From assembly GCA_963693035.2 (NCBI GenBank), contig CAXMMQ010000006.1, positions 620,001 to 684,000 of the forward strand: a stretch of 64,000 bases of DNA, given 5' to 3'. The position numbers were made by a program, and so were the translations under genes. Below, piece after piece: positions 26,867 to 35,774 of the stretch. How positions within the stretch are numbered: position 1 is the first letter of the stretch; each line of letters starts with the position of its first letter. The DNA comes from Lichenicoccus sp963693035. Lineage in GTDB: Bacteria; Pseudomonadota; Alphaproteobacteria; Acetobacterales; Acetobacteraceae. The notes beneath the pieces are model-generated. The model searched no databases, was not told the DNA's origin, and saw only the letters and a list, made by a program, of their open reading frames with translations.

Positions 26867-28565
26867 GCGCCAGCGACGCCAGCAGCGCCAGGGCCAGCAA
26901 CGCGCTGACGATCTGCCAGCTTCTGAGCGGGTTGCGGGCGAACAGTGGCACCCGGCCGAACGGCTCGGCCCGCAGGCCGGCCTCGCCGTGTTCGAGGGCG
27001 AACAGCAGCTCGATCGCGTCGGCATGGCGCTGTCCTGGATCGACGGCCACCGCCTGCATGACCACCCGGTCGAGCCAGGCCGGCAGGTCCGGCCGGTGCC
27101 TGAGCAGCGGTTGTGACGCCCCGAGGCGCGGATGCGCGAACGGCTCGATCTCGCCATAGGGATAGGCGTCGGTGAACGCGCGGTACAGCGTTACCCCCAG
27201 CGCGTAGATGTCGGTGGCGACGCTGCCTGGATCCTGGCCTGCCAGCATCTCCGGCGCCCGGAAGCTGGCGGTGCCCGGAGCCGCGGCAGGCGCCTGCGCC
27301 TCGGCTTGCAGACGCGGCAGTCGGGCGACGCCGAAATCGATCAGCCGCAGGCCGCCGCCCTCGGTCAGCACGATGTTCTCCGGCTTGATGTCGCAGTGGA
27401 TCACCCCGGCCCGATGCAGGGAGGCCACCGCCTTGCACAGCCGCACCCCGATCGCGATGCCCTCCGGCGCCGAGACGCGCGGCGGGCGGCGCAGCCGGCG
27501 CTCCAGCGTCTCGCCGGCGTAGAAAGGCATCGCCAGGTAGAACGCGGTGCGGCGCTCGGCGGGAAGGTCGATCACCTCGCCCAGCCAGGGGCTGCGCACC
27601 GCGGTGCCGATCCAGGCTTCGCGGGCCAGGGCCGACAGCAGCACCGGGTCGGCCTGCCGTGGCAGCTTGAGCACCACCCGCTCGTCCGTCCTGGTGTCCA
27701 GTGCCACGAACACCCGGGTATCGCGTCCCGCCGGCAGCGTCCGTTCGAGCCTGAAGCCGTCGATGGACTGGCCTTCCCGCGGTTCCGGGAGGCAGGGAAG
27801 CTCCGCGAGCCCGGCCGCGAGGTCGTCCTGTCCGGCCGGCGGTAGCGACAGCAGGTCAAGCACGCAGGCGGTGAGGTTGTCGGTGCTGCCCGCCCTGGAT
27901 GCCGCCCGGACGAGCAGCGCCGCTGCCTGCCCGGGCGTTCCCGACGCCAGCAGCCGGGCGATGTCGCGGTCGCGGAGCGCGCCATGCACGCCGTCGCTGC
28001 ACAGCAGGTAGCGGTCGCCTTCCTGCGCCGGCGCCGCCTCGCAGCCGACGGCGAGGTCCGGCTGCAGGCCGATCGCGCGCGTCAGGACATGCGAGCGCCC
28101 GGCGCCGGGCAGCACGTCGTCGCTGGTCAGCCGCTGCAGGCTCGCCGCCCGGAAGCGATACAGCCGGCTGTCGCCGACATGCACCACGAAGGCCTGCTGC
28201 CCGCGCAGCACCAGCGCGGTAAAGGTGCAGGCCATGCCTTCCAGTTCGGCATCGACACGGCCGATGGCGTGGATCCAGCGGTTCACCGGGTCGATCGCGC
28301 GCCCGACCGCATGGCGGACGCCGAGTGCCGGGTTCTGCGAGCCGAAGCCGTCGAGGAACAGGGGCACCGCCAACTCGGCGGCGACGCGTCCGCCGCGATG
28401 GCCGCCCAGCCCATCGGCGACGACCGCAACCGCGATCGCCGGATCGGGCCCGGCCGGCTGGCTCGTATCCTGCAGCAGGCTCGCAGGCGACACCGCAACG
28501 TAATCCTCGTTGCGGGTTCGCTTGCCCGTCTCGGTCCGAAATGCTGCCTGCAACTTCATCAACAT
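26859..28565 (-). CDS. Fused PP2C-type protein phosphatase and Ser/Thr protein kinase with C-terminal membrane anchor
   Basis: A 568-residue two-domain signalling protein. Residues about 1-250 are a PP2C phosphatase with RNEDYVAV, VADGLGGHRGG, LCSDGVHG and GSTDNLTA metal-site motifs. Residues about 275-535 are a Hanks-type kinase: VVLKLPR (ATP lysine near 296), HCDIKPEN (catalytic loop near 387) and DFGVARL (near 410). The loop reads HCD rather than HRD, so the kinase is non-RD. A hydrophobic helix at the end (SALLALALLASLAL) would anchor it in the inner membrane. It is divergent from the nitrate transporter gene. Fusions of this kind are known beside nitrate assimilation genes, so it probably adjusts nitrate uptake or reduction; the targets are unknown. 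Confidence 0.93.
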   Translation of the reverse strand: MLMKLQAAFRTETGKRTRNEDYVAVSPASLLQDTSQPAGPDPAIAVAVVADGLGGHRGGRVAAELAVPLFLDGFGSQNPALGVRHAVGRAIDPVNRWIHAIGRVDAELEGMACTFTALVLRGQQAFVVHVGDSRLYRFRAASLQRLTSDDVLPGAGRSHVLTRAIGLQPDLAVGCEAAPAQEGDRYLLCSDGVHGALRDRDIARLLASGTPGQAAALLVRAASRAGSTDNLTACVLDLLSLPPAGQDDLAAGLAELPCLPEPREGQSIDGFRLERTLPAGRDTRVFVALDTRTDERVVLKLPRQADPVLLSALAREAWIGTAVRSPWLGEVIDLPAERRTAFYLAMPFYAGETLERRLRRPPRVSAPEGIAIGVRLCKAVASLHRAGVIHCDIKPENIVLTEGGGLRLIDFGVARLPRLQAEAQAPAAAPGTASFRAPEMLAGQDPGSVATDIYALGVTLYRAFTDAYPYGEIEPFAHPRLGASQPLLRHRPDLPAWLDRVVMQAVAVDPGQRHADAIELLFALEHGEAGLRAEPFGRVPLFARNPLRSWQIVSALLALALLASLALR

Positions 28566-28604
28566 GCCCAGTCCATAGGCAGATTCTGTTTTGCGAGAAG
28601 TGTC

Positions 28605-28633
28605 TTGTCAATTCTGCAAGACGAAGGTGCAAT
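28605..28633 (+). promoter_or_regulatory. Possible sigma-70-like promoter for the nitrate assimilation operon
   Basis: TTGTCA (28605-28610) and TGCAAT (28628-28633) are separated by 17 bases, 47 bases ahead of the transporter ATG at 28681. The first box matches the -35 consensus at five of six bases, the second matches the -10 at four of six. No clear sigma-54 promoter was found in the 115-base divergent gap. The assignment is tentative. Confidence 0.3.
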
Positions 28634-28680
28634 GGCGGCGTTCTGGTACCGCAACCGGATGTCACCAGCGAGGCCAACTG

Positions 28681-29892
28681 ATGATCAACCGGGCGTTCCT
28701 GAAAGCGGGCCACACCCCGACCCTGCTCTGCGCCTTCTTCTATTTCGACATGGCGTTCATGGTGTGGGCGCTGCTCGGCCCGCTCGGCGTGCAGTTGTCC
28801 AAGCTGCTGCATCTCACCGCCAGCCAGAAAGGGCTGATGGTGGCTTTGCCGATCCTGTCCGGCGCGCTGCTGCGGGTGTTGTTCGGCGTCCTGGTGGACC
28901 GCCTCAAGCCGCGCCTGACTGGCATCATCACCCAGTGCATCGTGCTCGCCACCCTGATCGGCATCTGGCTGGTCGGCATCCATTCCTACAGCGAGATGCT
29001 GATCCTGGGTCTGCTGCTCGGGGTCGCCGGCGCCTCGTTCGCGGTCGCCCTGCCGCTGGCCTCGCGTTGGTACCCGCCGGAGCACCAGGGCATCGTGCTC
29101 GGCATCGCAGGCGCCGGCAATTCCGGCACCGTGCTCGCCGCGCTGTTCGCGCCGACGCTGGCGGCGCATTTCGGCATCGGCGCGGTGTTCGCGATCGCCG
29201 CGGTGCCGGTGGCGATCGCCTTCGTGACCTACCTCGCATTCGCGCGCAACGCGCCGTCGCAGCCGCCGCCCAAGCATCTCGCGGAATATGCCGCCGTGCT
29301 CGGCCTTGGCGACGCCTGGTGGTTCATGCTGTTCTACGGTGTGACGTTCGGCGGCTTCTCCGGCCTCGCCTCGTCGCTCACCATCTATTTCAACGGCCAG
29401 TACGGGCTGAGCGCGATTGCCGCCGGCTACTGCACCGCGGCCTGCGTGTTCGCGGGCAGCATGGTGCGTCCCGTGGGTGGCGCGCTGGCGGACCGCATCG
29501 GCGGCATACGCGCGTTGACCATCATGTACATGATCGCAGCGGCGGCGCTGATCGTCGTCTCGATCGGATTGCCGCTGTTCTGGATGGCGCTCGCGGTGTT
29601 CGTGATCAGCATGCTGGCGTTCGGCATGGGCAACGGCGCGGTGTTCCAGTTGGTGCCGCAGCGCTTCCGGCGCGAGATCGGCGTGATGACCGGCCTGGTC
29701 GGCATGACCGGCGGCGTCGGCGGCTTCTTCCTGGCCTCGTCGCTCGGCTTTGCGCGCCAGCATACCGGCTCGTATGGGGCGGGCTTCCTGATCTTTGCCG
29801 GGCTCGCCCTACTGGCGTTGCTGGGTCTCACCAGCGTGAAGTCGCGCTGGCGCACCACATGGGGCGCCGGCGCGGATGTGGCCCGCGTGTAG
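28681..29892 (+). CDS. narK: Nitrate/nitrite transporter, MFS (NNP family, NarK/NasA type)
   Basis: Imports nitrate for assimilation across the inner membrane. The 403-residue protein has twelve hydrophobic segments, the usual MFS number. The two nitrate-signature-like glycine-rich stretches are GIAGAGNSGTVLAALF in TM5 and GLVGMTGGVGGFFLASS in TM11. FGVLVDRLKPR after TM2 is the MFS loop. ATG 28681 is chosen because the membrane fold begins at once and GAGG lies upstream; the open frame before it is in the divergent promoter region. It is the first gene of a plus-strand operon running through nasA, a small unknown gene, nirB and nirD. Confidence 0.92.
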   Translation: MINRAFLKAGHTPTLLCAFFYFDMAFMVWALLGPLGVQLSKLLHLTASQKGLMVALPILSGALLRVLFGVLVDRLKPRLTGIITQCIVLATLIGIWLVGIHSYSEMLILGLLLGVAGASFAVALPLASRWYPPEHQGIVLGIAGAGNSGTVLAALFAPTLAAHFGIGAVFAIAAVPVAIAFVTYLAFARNAPSQPPPKHLAEYAAVLGLGDAWWFMLFYGVTFGGFSGLASSLTIYFNGQYGLSAIAAGYCTAACVFAGSMVRPVGGALADRIGGIRALTIMYMIAAAALIVVSIGLPLFWMALAVFVISMLAFGMGNGAVFQLVPQRFRREIGVMTGLVGMTGGVGGFFLASSLGFARQHTGSYGAGFLIFAGLALLALLGLTSVKSRWRTTWGAGADVARV

Positions 29893-29914
29893 CCCCCCGC
29901 TTCTGGGAAGGATC

Positions 29915-32002
29915 ATGGACGCACTCACCGTCACCCGCACCGAGACGCACTGCCCGTACTGCGCCCTGCAATGCGGCATGACGCTCGAGCGCGGCGGCGA
30001 CGGTTTGTTCACCGCACAATCGCGCGACTTCCCGACCAACAAGGGCGGCATGTGCCGCAAGGGCTGGACCGCGGGCAGCCTGCTCACCCATCCGGACCGG
30101 CTCACCACGCCGATGCTGCGCTACGGCAAGGGATCGGCCTTGCGTCCGGCATCGTGGGACGAGGCGCTGGACCGGATCGCATCCGAAATCCAGCGGCTGC
30201 AGGGTGCCTATGGCCGCGACAGCATCGCGGTGTTCGGCGGCGGCGGCCTGACCAATGAAAAGGCTTATTTGCTCGGCAAGTTCGCGCGCGTCGTCCTCGG
30301 CACCGCGCATATCGACTATAATGGCCGCTTCTGCATGGCCTCCGCCGCCGTCGCCGGGCTGCGTGCGTTCGGAATGGATCGCGGACTGCCGTTCCCGCTC
30401 GAGGATATCCCGGGCGCCGAGGCGGTCCTGATCGCCGGCGGCAACCCGGCCGAGACGATGCCGCCGATCATGCAGTATTTCGAGGCGCAGCGGGAGCGCG
30501 GCGGCAAGCTGATCGTGAGCGACCCGCGCCGCACCGCGACCGCGAAACTTGCAGACCTGCACCTGCAACTCACGCCCGGCACAGATGCGTCGCTCGCCAA
30601 CGGGCTGCTGCATGTGGCGGTGCGCGACAAGCTGATCGACGCGCATTTCATCGCCGGGCGCACCAATGGCTGGGAGGCGGTCCGCCGCGCCGTTGCGTCC
30701 TACTGGCCGGACCGGGTGGAGCGCGAGACCGGCGTGCCGGCGCTGCAGATCGAGCGCGCCGCGCACATGCTCGGCGAGGCGGCGACCGCGATCATCCTGT
30801 CCGGACGCGGCGCCGAGCAGCAGAGCCAGGGCGTTCAAAATGCGCTGGCGTTCATCAACCTTGCCCTAGCCCTCGGACAAGCCGGGCGGATGCATTGCGG
30901 CTGGGGCTGTCTCACCGGTCAGGGCAACGGACAGGGCGGTCGCGAGCACGGCCAGAAGAACGACCAGCTCCCGGGCTACCGGCAGCTCGCCGATCCGCGG
31001 CATCGAGCCGAGGTGGCAGCCGTGTGGGGCGTGTCGCCGGAGAGCCTGCCGCAGCCGGGGCTGCCTGCCGTCGGCATCCTCGATGCGCTCGGCCGGGAGG
31101 GCGGCATCCAGGGTTTCCTGCTGATGGCCTGCAACCTGCTGGTCTCGGCGCCAGATGCCGGCACGCTGGCGAAGCGGCTTTCCGACCTGCCGCTGTTCGT
31201 CGCCTGCGACCAGTTCCTGGGCGAAACCTCGTCGCTTGCCGACGTCGTGCTGCCGGTGACGCAATGGGCCGAGGAGAGCGGCACCATGACCAACCTGGAA
31301 GGCCGGGTGCTGCACCGGCGCCAGGCCAGCGCGCCGCCGCCGGGCGTGCGCAGCGACCTCGACATCATGGCCGACCTCGCCGCACGGCTCGGCAAACGCG
31401 ACCATATCCCGTCGAGCGATCCGGGCGTGGTGTTCGACGAGTTGCGTCGGGCGTCCAGCGGCGGCCCGGCGGATTATGCCGGCATCAGCCTGGAGCGCAT
31501 CGACCGCGAGCACGGCGTGTTCTGGCCGTGTCCGGACGAGGCGCGTCCCGACAGCCGCCGGCCCTTCCTGCAGCGGTTCGCGCATCCCGACGGGCGCGCG
31601 GTGTTCCATGCGGTCCAGCGACGCGCATCCGCCGAGGAGCCCGATGCGCGCTATCCGCTCTATCTCACCACCGGCCGCGTGCTGAGCCACTACCAGACCG
31701 GAGCGCAGACACGCCGGGTGCCGGAACTGCTCGCCGCCGAGCCGGAAGCGTTCGCCGAGATCCATCCGGACACCGCGCGGCAGGCCGGTATTGCGCAGGG
31801 CGGCATGGCGCTGCTCTCCACCCGTCGCGGCGAGGCGCGGTTCCGCGCGCGGCTGACACCGGACATCAGGCGCGACACCATCTTCGTGCCGTTCCACTGG
31901 GGCGGGGCGTCGAACGCCAACCTGCTGACCAACGACGCCGTCGACCCGGTATCGAAGATCCCCGAGTACAAGATCTGCGCCGTGCATCTGGCACCCGCGT
32001 GA
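29915..32002 (+). CDS. nasA: Assimilatory nitrate reductase catalytic subunit, molybdopterin enzyme
   Basis: Reduces nitrate to nitrite with a bis-MGD molybdenum cofactor in the cytoplasm. The 695-residue protein begins with a [4Fe-4S] site (CPYCALQC near residues 13-20 and a fourth Cys in MCRKGW near 47), then GRFCMASAA with the likely Mo-ligand Cys and the pterin-binding GGNPAETMPP. The C-terminal pterin domain ends with VDPVSKIPEYK. No extra [2Fe-2S] tail is present, so electrons must come from a partner. No separate NasB/NasC-type reductase is seen in the operon; NirB or a housekeeping ferredoxin may serve. GGAAGGA precedes the ATG. It starts 22 bases after the transporter. Confidence 0.95.
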   Translation: MDALTVTRTETHCPYCALQCGMTLERGGDGLFTAQSRDFPTNKGGMCRKGWTAGSLLTHPDRLTTPMLRYGKGSALRPASWDEALDRIASEIQRLQGAYGRDSIAVFGGGGLTNEKAYLLGKFARVVLGTAHIDYNGRFCMASAAVAGLRAFGMDRGLPFPLEDIPGAEAVLIAGGNPAETMPPIMQYFEAQRERGGKLIVSDPRRTATAKLADLHLQLTPGTDASLANGLLHVAVRDKLIDAHFIAGRTNGWEAVRRAVASYWPDRVERETGVPALQIERAAHMLGEAATAIILSGRGAEQQSQGVQNALAFINLALALGQAGRMHCGWGCLTGQGNGQGGREHGQKNDQLPGYRQLADPRHRAEVAAVWGVSPESLPQPGLPAVGILDALGREGGIQGFLLMACNLLVSAPDAGTLAKRLSDLPLFVACDQFLGETSSLADVVLPVTQWAEESGTMTNLEGRVLHRRQASAPPPGVRSDLDIMADLAARLGKRDHIPSSDPGVVFDELRRASSGGPADYAGISLERIDREHGVFWPCPDEARPDSRRPFLQRFAHPDGRAVFHAVQRRASAEEPDARYPLYLTTGRVLSHYQTGAQTRRVPELLAAEPEAFAEIHPDTARQAGIAQGGMALLSTRRGEARFRARLTPDIRRDTIFVPFHWGGASNANLLTNDAVDPVSKIPEYKICAVHLAPA

Positions 32003-32028
32003 CCAACCATCGTGAGGACAACACGACC

Positions 32029-32379
32029 ATGATAGAGAGTATCCCCAGGATCATTACCGGCATCTTCGCCTTCACCGGCGCGGGCTTCGGCAACCCGGTG
32101 GCGCTTGCAGGGCTGGGGTCCTATCGCGTGCCTGACGACAAGCGCTCGCAACTGGTCTATCTGCGCGCCGGCAATTCCGCGAACGAGATGGTGACTCTGG
32201 TGCTGCTGCGGGACGGCAAGCCGATGCGGCTGTTTCCGCTCGGTGCCAAATCCGGCCAGCACGTGCCGCTCGCGGTGGTCGAGGACCTCTTCCCGGAGAC
32301 GGTGCTGGAGATGCGCGTCGCGGCACCCGAGGGCGTCACCGGGACCGTAGTGCTTGACATGGGCCTGATGGAAATTTGA
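32029..32379 (+). CDS. Small protein of unknown function between nasA and nirB
   Basis: A 116-residue protein with no domain I recognise. It looks folded and soluble: alternating hydrophobic beta-like segments (RSQLVYLRAGNSANEMVTL, VTGTVVLDMGLMEI) suggest an all-beta structure. It contains no cysteine and no signal peptide; the N-terminal third (IITGIFAFTGAGFGNP) is mildly hydrophobic. It begins 26 bases after nasA and its stop TGA touches the first possible nirB ATG, so it is embedded in the nitrate/nitrite reduction operon. An accessory role in nitrate or nitrite reductase assembly, or in adjusting their activity, is inference from position only. Confidence 0.8.
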   Translation: MIESIPRIITGIFAFTGAGFGNPVALAGLGSYRVPDDKRSQLVYLRAGNSANEMVTLVLLRDGKPMRLFPLGAKSGQHVPLAVVEDLFPETVLEMRVAAPEGVTGTVVLDMGLMEI

Positions 32380-32408
32380 TGGGGGATCGTCCGGTGGAGA
32401 ATGCGGCG

Positions 32409-34853
32409 ATGACGCGACAGAGGCTGGTTGTCATCGGCAACGGCATGGCCGGTGCCCGCGCGGTCGAGGAGGTGCTGGCGCGCGGCGGCGCCGACATGTT
32501 CGAGATCACCATGTTCGGTGACGAACCATACGGCAACTACAACCGCATCATGCTGTCGAACGTGCTCAGCGGGGTGCAGGACAGCAGCGAGATCTACATC
32601 AACCCGCTCGACTGGTATGCCGACAACGCCATCACCCTGCATACCGGCTCGCCGGTCACCGGGATCGACCGTGCGGCACGCGTGGTGATGTCGGCCGCCG
32701 GGGTGAAGGCGCATTACGACGTGCTGCTGATCGCCACCGGCAGCCGTGCCTTTATCCCGCCGATCGATAACATCCGCGATGCGACGGGCGAGCTTCGCGA
32801 GGGCGTGTTCGGGTTCCGCTCGATCGACGATTGCAACGGCATCATGCAGACCGCCAGGCGCAGCAAGGTGGCGGCCGTGATCGGCGGCGGATTGCTCGGG
32901 CTGGAAGCCGCACGCGGGCTGCTCAACCATGGCTGCGAGGTGCATGTCGTGCACCAGTCGAAGCACCTGATGAACGCCCAGCTCGACACCCACGGCGGCG
33001 CCATCCTGTGCCGCCAGATGGAGGCGATGGGGATCACCATCCATCTCGGCAAAAGCACCGAGGCGGTTCTCGGCGACGGCAGAATTGCAGGCCTGCGCTT
33101 CAAGGACGGCGGCACGCTGGCCTGCGACATGCTGGTGGTGTCGGCCGGCATCCGCCCGAACATCGAGGTCGCGCAGCGCGCCGGGCTGACGGTGGAGCGC
33201 GCCATCGTGGTCGACAACCACATGCGCTGCCTGGACGACCGCCGCATCTTCGTGGTCGGCGAATGCGCGCAGCATCGCGGCATGGTGTACGGGCTGGTGG
33301 CGCCGCTTTGGGACCAGGCCAAGGTGTTCGCCGACCACGTCACCGATCGCAACCTGGACGCCGCCTATCACGGCTCCAAGCTCGCCACCAAGCTCAAGGT
33401 GATGGGCGTGGAGCTGGCCTCGATGGGCATCACCGAGCCGGCCGATGCGCGCGACGAGGTGATCCAGTTCAGCGAGCCCGGGCGTGGCACCTACAAGAAG
33501 CTGATCGTGCGCGACGGACGCCTGGTCGGCGGCATCCTGATGGGCGACATCTCCAAGGCCGCCTATTTGATGCAGGCGTTCGACCGCGACAGCGCGCTGC
33601 CGGACGAGCGCCTCGGGCTGCTGTTCGACCTCGGCACGCCGTCGCAGAAGGTGACGCTCGACGAGATGCCGGGCGACCAGCAGGTCTGCAACTGCAACGG
33701 CGTCACCAAGGAGGCGATCGGCGCCTGCGTGAAGTCCGGCCGCAACACCACCAAGGCGGTGATGGATGCGACCCGCGCCGGCATGGGCTGCGGCTCCTGC
33801 AAGAGCCTGGTCGGCGAGGTGGTGGCATGGTTCGCAGGCGGCGTTCTCGAAGAGGACCCGTCGATCCACTACTACGTGCCCTGCATCCCGATGACCAAGC
33901 CGGACCTGGTGGCGGCGGTGCGCGAGCAGGGCCTGCGTTCGGTCTCCTCGGTGTTCGCGGCCCTCGCCGGCGGCATCGAGGATGCAGCCAGCAAGCCGGC
34001 GCTGGCCTCGCTGCTGGTCACGCTGTGGGCCGGCGAATACCAGGACGAGCGCGACGCGCGCTTCATCAACGACCGCGTGCACGCCAACATCCAGAAGGAC
34101 GGCACCTTCTCGGTGATACCGGAAATGCCAGGCGGGATCACCACGCCGGACGACCTGATCCGCATCGCCACGGTTGCCAAGAAATACAACGTGCCGCTGG
34201 TCAAGCTTACCGGCGGCCAGCGCATCGACCTGGTTGGGGTGTCGAAGGAGGACCTGCCGAAGATGTGGGCGGATCTCGGGATGCCGTCCGGGCACGCCTA
34301 TGGCAAGAGCTACCGCACCTGCAAGAGCTGCATCGGCACCGAGTTCTGCCGCTTCGGGCTCGGCGACAGCATGGGGCTGGCGACCAAGATCGAGAAGCGT
34401 TTCAGGGGCGTCGACAGCCCCGCCAAGCTGAAGCTTGCCACCGCCGGCTGCCCGCGCAACTGCTCGGAGGCGATGGTGAAGGATATCGGCGCGGTCGCGG
34501 TCGGCAACGACAAGTGGGAGATCTATGTCGGCGGCGCGGCCGGCGCGCATATCCGCAAGGGCGACGTGCTGTGCACCGTCGATGGCGAGGATGCCGTCAT
34601 GCAGATCACCGCGCGCTTCATGCAGTACTACCGCGAGAACGCGAAGTGGAAGGAGCGCACCTACACCTTCGTCGAGCGCGTCGGTATCGAGCGGCTGCGT
34701 GCGGTGGTGGTGGACGATAGCGACGGCATCGTGGAGGCGCTCGACGCGGCGATGCAGCGTTCCGTCGATGCCGCGTACGACCCGTGGAGGGAGGCGGTGC
34801 ATCCGCGCACCGCGAACCAGTTCAGCGACCTGCTGGTCGCGGACGGAGCCTAG
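32409..34853 (+). CDS. nirB: NADH-dependent assimilatory nitrite reductase, large subunit
   Basis: Six-electron reduction of nitrite to ammonium in the cytoplasm. Domains in order: FAD fold (VVIGNGMAGARAVEE), NADH fold (AVIGGGLLGLEAARGLL near 160), BFD-like [2Fe-2S] domain (CNCNG near 425 and GMGCGSCKSLVG near 459), ferredoxin-like half-domains, and the siroheme/[4Fe-4S] domain with TCKSCIGTEFC (near 637) and GCPRNCSEA (near 679). ATG 32409 gives 814 aa and the conserved start, with GGAGA about 10 bases before; ATG 32379, coupled to the preceding stop, would add ten residues. The nirD start follows two bases after the stop. No siroheme synthesis gene is in the window. Confidence 0.96.
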   Translation: MTRQRLVVIGNGMAGARAVEEVLARGGADMFEITMFGDEPYGNYNRIMLSNVLSGVQDSSEIYINPLDWYADNAITLHTGSPVTGIDRAARVVMSAAGVKAHYDVLLIATGSRAFIPPIDNIRDATGELREGVFGFRSIDDCNGIMQTARRSKVAAVIGGGLLGLEAARGLLNHGCEVHVVHQSKHLMNAQLDTHGGAILCRQMEAMGITIHLGKSTEAVLGDGRIAGLRFKDGGTLACDMLVVSAGIRPNIEVAQRAGLTVERAIVVDNHMRCLDDRRIFVVGECAQHRGMVYGLVAPLWDQAKVFADHVTDRNLDAAYHGSKLATKLKVMGVELASMGITEPADARDEVIQFSEPGRGTYKKLIVRDGRLVGGILMGDISKAAYLMQAFDRDSALPDERLGLLFDLGTPSQKVTLDEMPGDQQVCNCNGVTKEAIGACVKSGRNTTKAVMDATRAGMGCGSCKSLVGEVVAWFAGGVLEEDPSIHYYVPCIPMTKPDLVAAVREQGLRSVSSVFAALAGGIEDAASKPALASLLVTLWAGEYQDERDARFINDRVHANIQKDGTFSVIPEMPGGITTPDDLIRIATVAKKYNVPLVKLTGGQRIDLVGVSKEDLPKMWADLGMPSGHAYGKSYRTCKSCIGTEFCRFGLGDSMGLATKIEKRFRGVDSPAKLKLATAGCPRNCSEAMVKDIGAVAVGNDKWEIYVGGAAGAHIRKGDVLCTVDGEDAVMQITARFMQYYRENAKWKERTYTFVERVGIERLRAVVVDDSDGIVEALDAAMQRSVDAAYDPWREAVHPRTANQFSDLLVADGA

Positions 34854-34855
34854 TG

Positions 34856-35170
34856 ATGCCAGCGCCGATCAGGATCGCCCACCTTTCCGACATCCCCGAG
34901 GGCGAAGGCCGGCTGGTCGAGGCGGCGGGGATGCATATCGCGGTGTTCCGCACCAGGGCTGGCGTGTTCGCGACCCAGCCGGACTGCCCGCACCGCCAGG
35001 GCCCGCTCGCCGATGGGCTGACCGGCACCCACACGGTGATGTGCCCGCTGCACGACCGCACCTACGACCTGCGCACCGGCGCCGGGGTCAACACCGAGTG
35101 CAGCATCACCACCTATCCGCTGACGGTGGACCAGGACGGGGCGATCCTGCTGGAGATGGCGACGGCCTGA
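34856..35170 (+). CDS. nirD: Nitrite reductase small subunit, Rieske type
   Basis: Partner of NirB in NADH-dependent nitrite reduction. The 104-residue protein is a single Rieske domain with the cluster ligands in CPHRQGPLADG and CPLHDRTYD (CxH...CxxH). In many NirD proteins these residues are lost, so retention here suggests a real [2Fe-2S] cluster and a Rieske-ferredoxin-like electron transfer role. The ATG lies 2 bases after the nirB stop; a GTG three bases earlier overlaps that stop. Last clearly nitrate-related gene of the operon. Confidence 0.92.
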   Translation: MPAPIRIAHLSDIPEGEGRLVEAAGMHIAVFRTRAGVFATQPDCPHRQGPLADGLTGTHTVMCPLHDRTYDLRTGAGVNTECSITTYPLTVDQDGAILLEMATA

Positions 35171-35185
35171 AGCCAGCCGGTCTCG

Positions 35186-35749
35186 ATGCGTCCTGCGGCG
35201 GCTCGCCTCCTCAGGAGATCGGGCTGGCTGGCTGCCGGAATATTGTCCGTGCTTTGTGTCTGCCTGCTGGTGCTCGCACCACATTCGGACATCCTCACCA
35301 CAATTGCAGTTGACGCACCGCCGGCATCGGTCTGGGCGGTGCTGACGGACGCGGACGATTTCCCCGCATGGAACCCGATGATCGCCGGGCTGAGGGGCCG
35401 GCTGGAGAAGGGTGCGGTGATCGAGAACATCGAGGGCTACGGAGCCGACCGCGCCATCTTCTGGCCGAGGGTCCTGGTCGCCGACCAGGAGCGGGAGCTC
35501 CGTTGGCGCGGACGTCTCTGGGGTATGCCGGGCCTGTTCGTCGGCGAGCATTATTTCCTGCTGCGTCCCACCGCCCACGGCACGATGTTCACCCAGGGCG
35601 AGCATTTCAGCGGTGTCCTGCTCTGGCTGTTCGACCCTCGGGACCTGGTGCCTGCATTCGAGGCGATGAACGTGGCGCTGGCGGCGCGAGCAGCATCGCA
35701 CCAGCAGGGAGCTGGGGGCGATCTGGCCCCATCCGCGATCATCCGCTAG
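35186..35749 (+). CDS. SRPBCC (START-like) domain protein with N-terminal membrane segment
   Basis: A 187-residue protein. After a basic N-terminus, LAAGILSVLCVCLLVLA forms one transmembrane helix or signal anchor. The rest fits the SRPBCC/polyketide-cyclase-like fold: TTIAVDAPPASVWAVLTDADDFPAWNP is the typical first strand and helix, and FDPRDLVPAFEAMNVALAARA the closing helix. Such domains bind hydrophobic ligands; the ligand is unknown. It starts 15 bases after nirD and 25 bases before the next gene, so it may be in the same transcript, but it is not part of known nitrite reductase systems. Membrane attachment with the domain outside the cytoplasm is inference. Confidence 0.8.
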   Translation: MRPAAARLLRRSGWLAAGILSVLCVCLLVLAPHSDILTTIAVDAPPASVWAVLTDADDFPAWNPMIAGLRGRLEKGAVIENIEGYGADRAIFWPRVLVADQERELRWRGRLWGMPGLFVGEHYFLLRPTAHGTMFTQGEHFSGVLLWLFDPRDLVPAFEAMNVALAARAASHQQGAGGDLAPSAIIR

Positions 35750-35774
35750 GAGACGGGCTCCCGGAGGTCGAGCC

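Noticed and set aside
25060..26900. tRNA gene near argS or elsewhere
   Set aside because: No cloverleaf with a TTCGA-type T-loop and matching acceptor stem was recognised by eye; a tRNAscan-SE run would be decisive.
32157..34802. A long open frame of 881 codons on the minus strand opposite nirB
   Set aside because: It is an antisense shadow of nirB: composition is dominated by His, Arg, Ala and Asp as expected for a reverse frame in GC-rich DNA, with no domain pattern, while nirB shows all its cofactor motifs.
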